DNA of 64,000 nucleotides, from positions 62,001 through 126,000 of the forward strand of contig JADLSH010000252.1 in assembly GCA_016169945.1 (NCBI GenBank), given 5' to 3'. The stretch is from Trachythela sp. YZ-2020 (taxonomy: Eukaryota; Cnidaria; Anthozoa; Malacalcyonacea; Clavulariidae). The notes beneath the pieces are model-generated. The model was not told where the DNA came from. It saw only the letters and a program-made list of their open reading frames with translations, and ran no database searches. Below, piece by piece: positions 32,675 to 45,150 of the stretch; positions within the stretch are counted from its first letter, which is position 1; every line of letters starts with the position of its first letter. Position numbers and translations under genes: made by a program.

Positions 32675-34783
32675 AATAAACATCGTTGTTGCATTAACAT
32701 GGCATTTTGTTAACATTTTTAAAAGCTGTTTAATATAAACTTATTGGTCACTAATTTGAGTTATACTGCATATTTTAAAAAGATCGATATAATACGGGAA
32801 ATAATTGGGATTAATCAGCGAAAACCTGCGGTGTTTAATATATTGAAGGAATCGGATCCGGCTTTGAAATTCAGAATTTGTTTCAATATAAACTATCGTA
32901 CCGGTCCTCCAACAGGAAATTGTTTTTACTATTACCGTTATGAGAGGTATGATGCCATAATCTGGCTTTGCATGTCATGCAGATAAGCATCTCATCAATT
33001 TCAGGACCTATAAGATTGATCTCCTGAGACACTGAGGCCTAGCTGCTTCCAGTCATGGGTCAGTGAAAGAGACTTCCAATTTTAAGTGTAGGAAATTGGT
33101 CGAACATATTGCGCAATCATATATCCTGTTTGACTGAGACATATATTGCTTTCTTGTTTTCAGTATGTTAATCCCCATGTTTTCTCGTAAACTTATATGT
33201 GTGAAAAATTAAGTAAGCTGTTGCCAGTTGTGGGTCCATAAGTCTTGCACATTATATCGCATATCAAGGCACACTACATGCGCAATGAGAATAAATACAC
33301 GCAGGGACCGCGGGCGGGCTGGTTTAAAAGTGGAGGGGGGGGGGGGAGGCGCATGATTCCCAATTACGTATTTCAATTCCGTATTTCAATTTTATGTACT
33401 ATGAGATGTCTATATAGGCATAGAAGTCTTTAAATAATTTATTCTGTTATTAAATAAATTACTGCATTAGATTACATAATAACATGTAGTATTAACTTGT
33501 AGTACTTGGCTGTATCACCGGTCTTAGCAAGGAACGCTAGCTTCCCGACTTTTCCATAACCAACGTCTACCTATGTCATAGGCATGACAACGGGCCACCT
33601 ATTCAAACCAGGATAATGCGGATTCGCGGTAAAATTTAAGTACGCGTTCAGCCATAACAAACGGAAATTTGAGGCCTTTTCGTTTCGATATTGTATACGA
33701 TTGAATTTCCTAACATGACACTCACTAACTGACATAAACTAACGGTTGCTGAATAATAACGTTCGCGTTTTTAAATGATACATTCAATTAAACTCAGTTT
33801 GAATCTACTGTACTGTATAAATTTAGGAAATATATTTCAGCATAGTTTCAAAATGAGCGTAGTTTATAATGTTTGCCTGTCCCGACAACCGATCGATATA
33901 GCAAAGAAAACATAAACATTCAGATTTTGGATGTTCTCCGAGTTTAGTCCAATGTATATATTGATCAAGGTTTGCAATTTGTAAACAAGTACAGAATAAC
34001 CTTTCCTATTTGTTCCTTCTCATTAGTTGAGATCATCATTGGTATACTGAACTTAGTATTTGCCGCTATAACATCGGCGTCGACTGTTGTTGGAAAATCA
34101 AATTTCCCATATCGCACTATAAATCTATAATAACCCAACCTCAAAGACCTCTAACGCATCCGCAAAAGGAATGAACATCCTTGACTAAATGTTGTATATA
34201 AGAAATTACGAAAAGTCAAAGTCCTACCTTTTAATTTGAGGAAAGTTTACCATGAATTTGTACTTTTCAAGTTTTCGTTTCTGTCTTCTATATAAACCTG
34301 TTTGCCAATGTAAGCACACGGACATGCACTATACACAGACACAGGCCTATTTGGTTTACAAATTCAGTAACAAAAACCATGCATGACAGTACATGCTGCG
34401 TCGTTATATTGCCAGACTCCTTTTTACTGGTCGAGACTGCAAATGCTCCAAATACTCGAGTAGGAACCTCTTAAATGTCCGTCCATATACTCGTTTCTCA
34501 ATATTTTGACTAGTCCATGCATAATCATGCCAAAATGCATGTTTTAAATCTAACATACAAATGAGTTTATAGACATGAAGGATCATGTTTTGTAGTAATA
34601 TTTCCTGCCAAGTTGCTGCGGGTTGTTAAATTTATTCAAGGGCATTTTCCTGTCTAATTTGTAAGAAACGAAAGTGAACACGAAGGTTAATTTCGCGTGT
34701 TTTCAAATAGTTCATATTCTTGCATGGATTGTTGTGCCATGAGGGATTGGCGGGAATCTATTCACAATATCAGCAGGCCGCTA
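32675..34783. other. Non-coding part of unit A collinear with 57.59-60.27 kb
   Basis: Scattered blocks match unit B with indels (for example ATTGGTCGAACATATTG at 33092 and 58511; CATCGGCGTCGACTGT at 34072 and 59547). A run of about 14 G lies near 33333. ORFs here are short and not conserved between the units, so I call no gene. Confidence 0.6.
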
Positions 34784-35253
34784 GGGGGTGTTCAACAATC
34801 ACGTCATCAATTTTTGGGCTCTTTTTAGCCTCTCATCACTTGTCATCAGCCAACTTACCCCCTCCCGATATTGATTATGTAACTGTCATCTAACACCCCC
34901 CCCTCCCTTTCCTAGAAGCAAAAATTAGAAAGGATTCATTCTATATGTGCGTACATGAATTATAATGCTGAAAACTTCAAACCGATCACGTTTTAAATAC
35001 GCTTGCAACCTATACTTTTTAAAATATTAAGTGGTACTATCAATTGTGATTACTAGAAAGAAAATATTTTCATAGTTTGTTGTTTTGATGCTGATATAAA
35101 GTATTTATCATGAGTAATAGTGAATGCAAAATATGACTCGTAGTTGATGAATTTATGAATTTGTTCCCCTCTATTGATTGCATAATCAACTGTTATCGAA
35201 TTAGGAACCCCCCTCCCCCCTCGATGATGACGTAATTGTTGAACGGCCCCTTA
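34782..35253. mobile_element. 468-bp MITE with TA duplication
   Basis: The ends are GGGGGTGTTCAACAATCACG and the complement of CGTAATTGTTGAACGGCCCC, both flanked by TA. This fits a Tc1/mariner-type non-autonomous element. Unit B (60268-60292) runs from CAGCAG to GTGGCAGCGCACCATGAGTC without it. Confidence 0.72.
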
Positions 35254-36575
35254 TGTGGTAGCACACCATGAGTCAAATAGGCACTGCAAGCTACTATTCA
35301 ATAGTATTATGTACGATATGGGAGAGTTTAAAATATGGGAGAGAAAAAGAGGAGCTCGAGAAGCTGATATCAACAGAACATTGAATTATTGAAATGTTGA
35401 TCACAACAAACTTCACAGTTCAATTTTAGAACAAAAAGAGTAGTTAGACATTAATGCTATCCCACTACTGTTTGACGCGGAACTTTTGTCTACTATGTTT
35501 GCATCCTGGACAGGTAGCTACGTTCCTCTTCACTCAACCTTATGGACGAAAGTTCCTCTGAATTCAACATATTGACTCGAGCTCCTAATTTCGTATGCAC
35601 ACCTGATCAATCAACGTACGACACGAGTCCCCACATCAAGCCATTCGACACCACCTGCTCCGGATCAGCTCGGTTACAGGCGTCACCACGAACAGCGAGG
35701 ATTTTGCTAAAACTAATTAAATAAAATCACGATAATATTGAATGTTTTGTCTCCGGTTCACAAATTACATTTATGACCCATCCAAGTTCCAATCTTGATA
35801 TAAAGTACCAGTGATTTAATCTCATTTTCCCATTACCTTCAACGGTAAATGTCATATCAGTGTTTCTTCAAATGAAGATATTAATGCTTGGATCTATTGC
35901 ATGAATAAGAGACAGGTTAATAAGGTTTCTGATTGGTAGAATTGCTTCACTCAAAAACTTGCCCGCGCTCTGGTTTAAGAATGTGGACATGGATTCGACG
36001 AACAAATTCCTGACATGGAAATTTTGAAGCAAATTCATCGAATATATATTTATACGTACTACATTTCAAATATTTTATTTATGCCAATCAGCAGTACATA
36101 AAACAACAACTTTGTGCGATATTTGCCAGAAACCAAACATGTAGCCAATATTATGTCGAAGAGAATAATTATCGATGTTTGACGACCCACCCTTGTCAAA
36201 GACAAAAACAGCCTTCAAACTTTCTTGAACTTGTACAAACTATAATAAAGATGTCGAACTTCAGGGACAGGTCCAGGTTTTTTAGTTACAGATTTATAAG
36301 AGTGCAGTAAAGGGGTTCGGAGGAACGCTCCCCCGCACAATTTACGACAATTGGACCACGTTCTGACATTTATTGGAAATTCACATCGCACAATGTTCGA
36401 AATTTTAAAAATTTACTGCTTTCTTTTCGATCACGTCAATGAGATAATTGAATAGGAGCAGAGGAGGTTGAACAGCAGGCCGAAAGCATCATGGGTATTT
36501 GAGCGCCTGATTCCACGTGTGGCTTAATTGACCTTTTGACTGTCATGGAGTAAACATCTCTCAGGCTACAACAAA
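35254..36575. other. End of unit A and flank, no gene seen
   Basis: Bases 35260-35890 match 60285-61690 in part (CTCGAGCTCCTAATTTCG against CTCGAGCTCCTAACGTAG). From about 35900 the two units diverge, and sequence found only here continues to the HIRAN gene. Confidence 0.55.
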
Positions 36576-38082
36576 ATGGATGCTTTCGAAACACAAGATT
36601 GTCAGGCTACAATACTTCATAAAAATAGCATGTTATACATGTATTGCTGCGATTCACATTACGAGTTATGTTTTAGTATACCAAGTTTACCGTTTTTAAA
36701 ATTGCATGGGGTTTGTTGCCATTTTAGCTTTCTTAATAATCCGTCCGAAAGAAGGATTTGTGTTATACCCAACAGCGAGGCCCAGCTTTCGAAGTTGAAT
36801 GGCCTTATATCCCCGTGTATCATCAACGTTAAAGCAAGCACAGTATTTCAGGTTCGTATACTTCTCTGTATTTACATTTAATTGGTTATTTTTTCCAATA
36901 CGAGGTCAAATTTCTGCTTCCGTGTTTATATCTTGTACTGTATTAAATTACACTGTATTAAATTACGCTGTATAAAGTATGGCTTAATATTTGTATTAAA
37001 CGTCTTTTATAGTTGGATACTATCCCTGATGAGTTTGCTGATTGTGGTGCGGAGCGAATGCTTTTAGTTTGGGATTTTTTATGTGGATCATATATTGACA
37101 GCGAATACAAGTGCAGTGACTGCAATTGTCCCTTATTTTGACGACATTGAGGAGACTCCATTCTTAACATAGATGCGGTAAGTTGCAATTGTTCGAACTT
37201 TTACCCTACTCATAAAGTTCTTCTACCTCCTTTAGATAACACTCCAGAAAGAGGAAACTCTCAAGAACCAATTGAAAGAAACACAGACAGCCTTGATGGA
37301 CCAGGAAATAGAAACTCAGACGTTGATCATTGGTTCTCTGATGAATCTGAAGTTAAGTTATGTGATGCATTTGTGTTTGTTTGGGGTTATAAAAATAGTG
37401 TTTGATAACTTATTGGCTCTTGCTATCTGTTTGTGGTTGGATTTTTGCACATGCTATGTCGTTAGTTTGATACTTTAAATTTTCAACTATTTAAAGGTTT
37501 GTGTGTTCTAAATTTTAATAATTGAAATTACAGTTTTAGCCGTAATATTTATAATTTTAGACATTACGGCATAAACTATGAATGTTATTACTCTATAGAA
37601 AGAGATCTACTTGAATATTTGGCTGGACTTGGACTTATCAAGAAGGAAATGACAACGAACAAGGTGATCACGATGAAAGTGATACTTAAGAGCGAAGTAA
37701 TGACTTGTTAAGTGAAGATGAAAGTGAGGAGGAAGAAATCACCCATGCTGTACCATTCAAGTGCATTGGAGCTGCTCATGAAAAAAATTACCATCAACAT
37801 TTGGAACAGGCATATCTTGCTCTTGAACAGAACATATCAGTAAAGGTTAGACTTAGGCCGGAGCCTTTGAATCCAAGGGATCCAAGTGCAATTGGCATTG
37901 ATCTTGACTATGGAACTGGATGGACACATGTTGGATATATTGCTTCTGAACTTTGCAAGTATTTACACCCACTGATTGCCGAAGGAGATATTTTAGATGT
38001 CTATGTTCAACATATCAAGTATAGGGTTGACTTTTTAAAAATGGGGTTTTATCCGAAAATTTGGATAAAGAGGCGTGAGTGA
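36576..38082 (+). pseudogene. HIRAN-domain gene, multi-exon, damaged
   Basis: Exon 1 is likely 36576-36851 (ATG, 92 codons, ending VFQ at a GTTCGT donor). Exon 2 starts after TCTTTTATAG at about 37013 (LDTIPDEFADCGAERMLLVW then CSDCNCPLF) but meets two TGA codons. A further exon begins after TTTAG at about 37236 and gives an acidic linker (SDVDHWFSDESEVK). The last exon has one TAA, then LLSEDESEEEEITHA and a HIRAN domain: FKCIGAAHEKNYHQHLEQAY, VRLRPEPLNPRDPSAIGID, HVGYIASELCKYLHPLI, ending KRRE at 38082. HIRAN domains bind DNA ends. The stops suggest decay, or a different splice pattern. Confidence 0.6.
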
Positions 38083-38803
38083 GAAGCTCAAGTGGTAAGG
38101 AAGAGCGTGAGTGCACGTTGACATATGTTGTTTTTTTTATAGCAACTAGTTAGGGTTTCACAAGTTGTGAAATTGCTGTGATTTCAATTGGCTAACCTTT
38201 TGAGATTTTTTTTCCAGCATTTTTTTCCAGCACCAGAAATATTAGATTAACCATAAATAGGTTTTCTAATAAAAACAATTTCTTGTCATGTACACTCGTG
38301 CAATTCCTTCTAAATAGCAATATTTTTTTAATGAGAACAATATCAATATATTACATGACATTGTACAAATCAAGGTAATTCTGTAATTGTTATAAATAGA
38401 TGCATGTACTGATACCAATTTTGTGACTAATTATTCAAATTAAAATTGCTGCAACTGTGTGTCAGCCATTGTGAAACTAATGATATATTTGCTAGTAAAC
38501 AAAACTAATTTCTGAACAAACAATCTAACGAGTGACCAATTTACCTTCGCTAAAATAGCCATGCAATGTTGCAATGTTACAAATAGTTATATCAAGCTCT
38601 CACTGTACAGAATTTTTTGTTTGAAAACAACAAAAATTCACACAGAAATAAAACAAGATGTATATATTTTTTCAAATTGATCAAAGGTCCCATAATAACT
38701 TGCCTCTGATTCATATATTTCATGATGGGTATATTAAGTAAAAATCTGCATATAAAAAACATTTCTCTAACTCTGCCTGTGGTGGTTCTTTTATAAGATA
38801 GTC
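38083..38803. other. 3' flank of HIRAN gene, no further gene seen
   Basis: AT-rich, with several AATAAA-like hexamers (for example near 38648). It ends at the foldback element. Confidence 0.4.
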
Positions 38804-40134
38804 CACAGGCATCCCAAGCTCACATTGTTGCTATTTAATTTTTTTTTTATTAATAATTTTTTATTATTGCTGTTTGTATTTTATGGTATATTATGTGTAT
38901 GTGTTATGTCTGTTATGTTATGTGCCAGAAATGGTATGATGGAATTAAATATATATTTATTATTGATTTATTATTACTTCATATTAGCAAATTATAGTAG
39001 ACTTAATAGTCAAATATATATTGTCAAAAAATTGCTAAAATATTGTGTCAAATGTAGAAATAAAGTTACTTACTTCTACTACAAGTTGCAATCGACTTTT
39101 CGGTGTTGACTTGGTGTGATTTTAAATCAACTTTGAGGGGATGGTATTCTATGTAATATTAAGGAGAAGGCAGGTAAATATAGCTCCAACGAACTCGCAT
39201 CGGCTTCACAAATCCTTCTCGCGTCGCATAATAATGCATCGAATCGCCAAAAAAACAACAGATCCATAAAGCCCATTACATTTCACATCACATTCATCGT
39301 CTTCAGCAAACACAAGAGATTTTTTGTCGGTGAAAATCCATAATTTGTTCGATTTTCTGACAATCTCCAGGCTCCGTGGCTGTCATACCGGGGATATTCA
39401 GTTGAGAGCTCGCGAGTTCGAATTACACTCTTTATTGTTATTGGTTGATTCGAATCGCGTTCACGCGACAACAATGTAATGAACCAATAACAATAGAGAG
39501 TGTAATTCGAACTCGCAAGCTCTCAACTGAATATCCCCGGGTATCGACAGCCACGGAGCCTGAGATTGTCAGAAAATCGAACAAATTATGGATTTTCACC
39601 GACAAAAAATCTCTTGTGTTTGCTGAAGACGATGAATGTGATGTGAAATGTAATGGGCTTTATGGATCTGTTGTTTTTTTGGCGATTCGATGCATTATTA
39701 TGCGACGCGAGAAGGATTTGTGAAGCCGATGCGAGTTCGTTGGAGCTATATTTACCTGCCTTCTCCTTAATATTACATAGAATATCATCCCCTCAAAGTG
39801 GATTTAAAATCACACCAAGTCAACACCGAAAAGTCGATTGCAACTTGTAGTAGAAGTAAGTAACTTTATTTCTACATTTGACACAATATTTTAGCAATTT
39901 TTTGACAATATATATTCGACTATCAAGTCTATACTATAATTTGCTAATATGAAGTACCCTAACCATCAATAATAAATATATATTTAATTCCATCATACCA
40001 TTTCTGGCACATAACATAACAGACATAACACATACACATAATATACCATAAAATACAAACAGCAATAATAAAAATTATTAATAAAAAAAAAATTAAATAG
40101 CAACAATGTGAGCTTGGGATGCCTGTGGATAGTC
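38797..40134. mobile_element. 1.32-kb foldback element, almost entirely inverted repeat
   Basis: The element is 38804-40127. Its left half is the complement of its right half along nearly the whole length (CACAGGCATCCCAAGCTCAC at the left end; the complement ends at 40127), with a short centre near 39460-39480. GATAGTC flanks both sides (38797-38803 and 40128-40134), a 7-bp (possibly 8-bp) target duplication. ORFs on both strands are mirror images of each other and none is a transposase. Confidence 0.85.
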
Positions 40135-40925
40135 CTGTATAAAAACAAGTATCCATGCTTTGCTCCTTTGGTCAACTTAATCATAAAAGTTATTTAAGAT
40201 TAAGCCAGTTTCTTGGTTCTCTATTTTGGGAACAATATAATTGCATAAATTGTAGGCTGTTGGTTCTTATACAATGGTTCTGCTACGCAGATCTTGACTG
40301 TATACATTTAAATATTTTACTGTATAACTCTAAACAACTAAATATCAACAAAGGTGTGTAGCACACTTGTATGTGACAAAATATTGTAAGCAACCGTCGT
40401 TGTATCGGTCATTGGATCCAGTGTAGTAGTAAAAGGGTAGGTCAGAATCACACTTCTTGGTGTATTCGCTGATAACTTTCGGAAAGGCATCATGAAAATC
40501 CTTTTCATCGAAAATTGGTCCAAGCAACCCATGTAAAAAGGCAAATATGTCTTCAACATCATTCGTTGACCCTGCCATTGGATGTTCAGGAAGAAATCCC
40601 TTTTCAACTCCATATCGGCGTCTGAACTTCTGTGATGAAAAGAAACATGATAGTAATTTAAATAATTAAAGTCAAGATGTTAAAATGGGAGCTGAATGAC
40701 GGTTGAAGGTAATTTTTACCCATGAGGTAACCGGAACAAACATTACCATATATTTCAAGGCAAAAGCAAACAAACCTGAGTCTCAATATTTGTTGTTAAT
40801 GCAACCACAACTTCTCTGGCGAATCCTCCAATTCCTCTCACAGGTCTATAAATTAACAGAAGTACGTACGCACAATATTAAATATGTACAATATGGACCA
40901 AATGCTGCAGGTTGAATTCCTGTAC

Positions 40926-41408
40926 CTGTTCGCATCCAACGTTGAGTGGTCCCTTAAATCCTTGTACCATGGCATTCCTTGTACCATTCTTACGGTCAGC
41001 CTCTGTTAGACCAAGACCATCACTTGCCTTGTGCCAGTTTGACACCACCTCTACAAATCTACCTTCACTCAAAAAAACATCAGCTTTCAACCATTTAGCT
41101 ACTGCAGGTGACAAAAATTTCTCGGCGTCACCTACACTCTGCTTCCTCTTTCCTGTCAATACAGTGTACGTCAAACCTGTATGAGGATCGTTCATATCCT
41201 TCACAAATACTTGGAGATCCACGTTCGGGATGTGCCCCTTCCAGCAATACTCTTCAGCACATGGTTATGGTCTTCACGTTTATGTTGAGGCTCCCCTGTT
41301 CTTTCACTTACCTCTGGCACATACAAATAATCTCGGAAGTTAATACTTTGCTCACGGTACATACTTACCTTCTTCTTGAAGAGGTACACGGCCATTAGGG
41401 ATTTAAGG
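40926..41408 (-). other. Exon with GLTYT-KRKQSV block
   Basis: SLKSLMAVYLFKKKVSMYRE, NFRDYLYVPEVSERTGEPQH and REDHNHVLKSIAGRG are in one frame; after a shift near 41220, VDLQVFVKDMNDPHTGLTYT, VLTGKRKQSVGDAEKFLSPA and RFVEVVSNWHKASDGLGLTE are in another. These blocks are the most conserved part of the family as I remember it. Confidence 0.55.
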
Positions 41409-43594
41409 CTGTCAGATTTTGACTCAGTTTTACCGTTAACAGAAATGACAAAAATATAAACTTAACATTGATTATAAAGTGCATTATTGCTAAAGACATT
41501 GTTTTATAAAGTATAAGTAAAGGTGACCTAGCTTCCAATTTGATGTTTATTGTCTTACCACACATGCCATACCTGCAACCCAAGGGTGAGGATCATAAAA
41601 TAATGGAAATTGTTTTCGGCGAAGAATGCTGATTGCATGGGCAAATGGTACTTTTTGTTCACCATTCATGTACTCTGCCAACCACTGGACATCTTCCAAC
41701 GGGATTGCACCATGACCCTTCACCGGCAAGATTACTCTTTCTGTAAATAGCAGAACAAAAAATACATATAACTTACTAATGAAAATGTTTCCTTACATAT
41801 CATATCGTTTTTGATGAGATGGTCTTCAAATAAACCAAACCATAGTATAAAACCACAATAACTACACAGAACCTTTCTTTACAGACTGGAAGAACCTCTC
41901 AATCTCCTTGGAGGGTATTACCCGTGCTTCATTCTTGGCATCCATAATCAGCTGAATGACTGAGACAGGTCTATATTTACCTTGCGTTCGCAATGAGTTA
42001 AACTCGCCATTAGTAACGAAACCTTTAAATTGTATACAAGTAAGTCTATAATTAGATAAAAAAATGCAAGATTAATACATCAAAAAGCTCCTGCGACGAT
42101 GGACATATATGTTCGTCCGATAACTTCACCTGTACTAAGAAATAAACTATAAAAATTTATACATGCACACTAGTACATGTTACCATGTAGTACATGGTAC
42201 TACAGTTACCATGCCAATATCTGCCATAGCAGTTTTCAACTCTTCTTTCAGGTCTCGTGCATTCTTGTCAGTCAGACTGCTGTACTTAAGAACACGAACA
42301 GGAATAGCATACGGTTTGAAATTTCTTAACTCATTACTTACCATGAATATCAGTATGTGAGATGCTGCTACTCGTGTCTTTGAAGTAATGCCTTAAACAT
42401 TAAGATAACTTAATCAGAACATATAACTGCTATTAGATACTATACAGTATGGTAAATTTTAACTAAGAATGAATGAAGTGATGTTCATGAAACTTTTCAA
42501 CAACATTTTCATGAAGTACTTGTCAAGACAAAATGAGCTTTGTTGTAAAGCTCAAAATTTGATGAGAAGTGTTTCCAACCTTGGTGATATATATTACTCA
42601 AAGCATATCTAAACCTCCATTGAACCTTGGAACCTTGGAACACATAACACAGTCACATAAATTTACAGTCTATGAAAACTTCACTTTAGTACTACATACC
42701 TAGTAATTCTTTACTTAGACTGGCCAGAATTTCTCCAATGTTTAATGAATGGTTGACACCACTGTCGATGATGCTGATAATGTTTTTCAGTGACTGCGAC
42801 AAGGACACATTCTTCTCCAGCAACTTGCCGTACTCCTCTGCTTTCCACGCACATGCAAACAATGCTTTATCCGTAGCGTTGCCCGTCTCCTGGATGCTCT
42901 TGTACTCCTAGCTTTTTGGCATCTTCATGACCTGACCTCAGGAACTCTTTCTCCGTGGATAGCTTTGAGCACATCTCTTCAAGGTCTTCTTTGATGTAAT
43001 CAGAGGAGGTCCTGTCGTTCAACACAATACTGCAGACAAACTCAAGGTATTTTATGTATTTGGAATACTTACCTTTCAACTCACCATCTCCAAGATCTAC
43101 ACCACCTGACCATTCATTCCTCATGGAGACCCTCTTGGATATGAGTACCATCAGCTTTGAACCACCACCTTCCAGTTGGATGGGTTTCATGAAGAAATTT
43201 CAATGCAGATGTCTGTAAAATGTCAAAATCGATTTGGTTTTACATTTATATTTCATTTCTTTATCTAAAATGCATTCACTATTATATCAGTATGTACCTG
43301 AATGTCAGTGTCTTTGCTAAACTCACAGTCCTTGTTCATCCTTCGAATTGTTCGAGCCACAGTATTGTTCTTAGCCTACAAGATAAATAAAGAATATTAC
43401 ATATATGTTAGTCACTGCAATTTACTCATTACTGTTACTTACATTACACTGAGAACATCTGGACATTGGCACAGTAATATACTTTTAATTACCTTTAATG
43501 GGTCGCCTTTTATGGTCCTACCAGGCTTCATGACATGACCAGCAGTTGTATCTTTCACATTCTCCAATGCTGGCAATGGGTTTTCCATACTTAC

Positions 43595-44269
43595 CACAGG
43601 TGACTCTGATCCAAATGTTTCTTGCAATGCTTGGTTAATAATATCTAAACATAATGAAGAATCGTTAGTAACAGACACATGCTCATTTTCAATCTCATAG
43701 GACCACATTGGCCCCAGGTGTATTGATGCCCACTTGTTCCCAAACAAGGTATACATTGATTGACACCAGGATCGGTAGTCGTCTGGAGCTTCAAGGTTGG
43801 AAACGTTGTCTGATGCAAAAAAACTTCAGATTATGGGCAATAAGACCAAAAGGCATCCTATCCAATGGCATTCTAGGAACATCACCTCCATGGCGTATTG
43901 GCGTTGTTCCCCAAAGCATCGAGCAGCATGATGGATAAGATTATCCTTATTACTAGCATGCAGTATGGACATAGCCTTGGCAACAAGTGGTACGAAACGC
44001 TGTGGTACAAATGTAGTATCTAAATCAGCGTTAAGGTTAATATCTTCTACCAGCCATTTTTGAAACAGGTGGATGAGTAGTAGTTCTCTTTGTCGAGAGG
44101 TTAGCTTCGAAAATCCAGAGGAGACAACATCAAGAATACAACCAGGGGGTTTGGTATGATCTGAATCACGTAAGGGAGAAAATCCAAGCAGTGAGGACCC
44201 GGTAGATGTAGCATGACCAGATGCAGCAGGTGGACTAGATGGTATACTTTGGCTAACATGACAGGATAC
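43595..44269 (-). other. Large exon with two compensating frameshifts
   Basis: The frame runs VSCHVSQSIPSSPPAASGHA to NKDNLIHHAARCFGE, then the family sequence (GGDVPRMPLDRMPFGLIAHN LKFF) is in another frame, and SDNVSNLEAPDDYRSW is back in the first. The second shift is at a T7 run (near 43826). The exon ends in a strong GTGGTAAGT donor. Net length is 675, a multiple of three. Confidence 0.55.
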
Positions 44270-44729
44270 CTAGATTATTAGCAATTGTATTAGCGCTGAG
44301 GAATGTATTAGCAATTTTTTAAATGTCACAGGAGATCCTTGCAAATAAGTTAAGTAAATTATTTATTTTAATTAACCTTTTCACCAAAATAGAAAATTCC
44401 ATAAGCTTCTTCTCGGCAGCTGCAATTGTTGGGAATTTCTTCATTAAGAATTTTTTGACATAAATTCGACATGCATTTCCTGTACCAAAGACAGAAAAAT
44501 GATGTTATATCTGCATGTACTGTATTTCATTATAAACAGATGATACTTGTAAAATAGTTACATAACCTACTACAGTGGTATTGTGCCATACAATGTGCAG
44601 AGTCATATTTCATACAAAATGAGCATATATTATCGCACATTGTGACAGCATGAAAATAAAATGTAAATGGCACCCAGTGCACTTAATGCTTTAAATTATA
44701 TCAATTAGACATAATTTGAATTTACTTAC

Positions 44730-44901
44730 CAGATCGCTTGCTGTCAATATTATAACAGTTTACAGCATCAGCACATTTTCCCCAAAATTTATCATTCTTA
44801 ACTGCAGGCCATATGTGGGAGGAATTTTCATCAGGTGAATAATAGAGAGCAATATATTCAACCAATGCTGACACTTCCTCATCACTCCATGTATTATGAA
44901 C
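44730..44901 (-). other. Exon with SANT/Myb-like start of the 40-45 kb gene
   Basis: Encodes VHNTWSDEEVSALVEYIALY, then HIWPAVKNDKFWGKCADAVN. The W...W...C spacing resembles a trihelix/SANT-type DNA-binding domain. It is bordered by an AG at 44902-44903 and a GTAAGT donor; phase is conserved into the next exon (NACRIYVKKFLMKKFPTI). Confidence 0.55.
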
Positions 44902-45150
44902 CTGTACATGTGCAAATGCAGAAATATTATAAATAACACTCACAGAGGGAAAACTGCACTTTTCTTTTAACTGTCTCCCCACCACTGGACAATATATATA
45001 TACCTCCTGCTCCACATCATTTTCTAATTCAGTATCTAATTGGAACATCATTTTCTTTACGAACCTTCCAGATGTACCAGATCTCCGCTTTTGTGGTTTC
45101 TTCCCAGGGGTTTTACCAGTTGGAGGGTCATGCACTCTATTCGGGCCTCA

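Larger units (their letters stand above)
8900..35900. repeat. Segmental duplication unit A
   Basis: Blocks along this stretch recur in the same order and orientation elsewhere: 8.9-10.0 kb at 63.15-64.0 kb; 12.2-13.7 at 49.7-51.2; 19.95-20.65 at 51.3-51.65; 26.7-28.69 at 54.95-56.57; 32.67-32.87 at 57.59-57.84; 33.07-35.9 at 58.5-61.69 kb. The intervals that do not match are mostly occupied by the mobile elements listed separately. I infer an old tandem duplication followed by independent insertions. Confidence 0.8.
40345..45150 (-). pseudogene. At least 12-exon gene of an invertebrate repeat-associated family, frameshifted
   Basis: Exons with GT-AG borders, 5' to 3' on the minus strand: about 45150-45004, 44901-44730, 44479-44385, 44269-43595, about 43200-43073, 43029-42700, 42391-42210, 42022-41873, 41740-41573, 41408-40926, 40845-40776, 40629-40345. 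Phases match at the borders I could test. Peptides in order include SANT-like WSDEEVSALVEYIAL, RMPLDRMPFGLIAHNLKFF, HPTGRWWFKADGTHI, ITSKTRVAASHILIFM, REDHNHVLKSI, GLTYTVLTGKRKQSVGDAE and GSTNDVEDIFAFLHGLLG. I recognise this combination from multi-copy uncharacterised invertebrate proteins but know no function. Frameshifts occur near 43900, 43850, 43110, 42910 and 41220. Convergent with the HIRAN gene. Confidence 0.6.

Noticed and set aside
39283..39850. Two similar small proteins on opposite strands
   Set aside because: They are the two arms of the foldback element read in mirror image.
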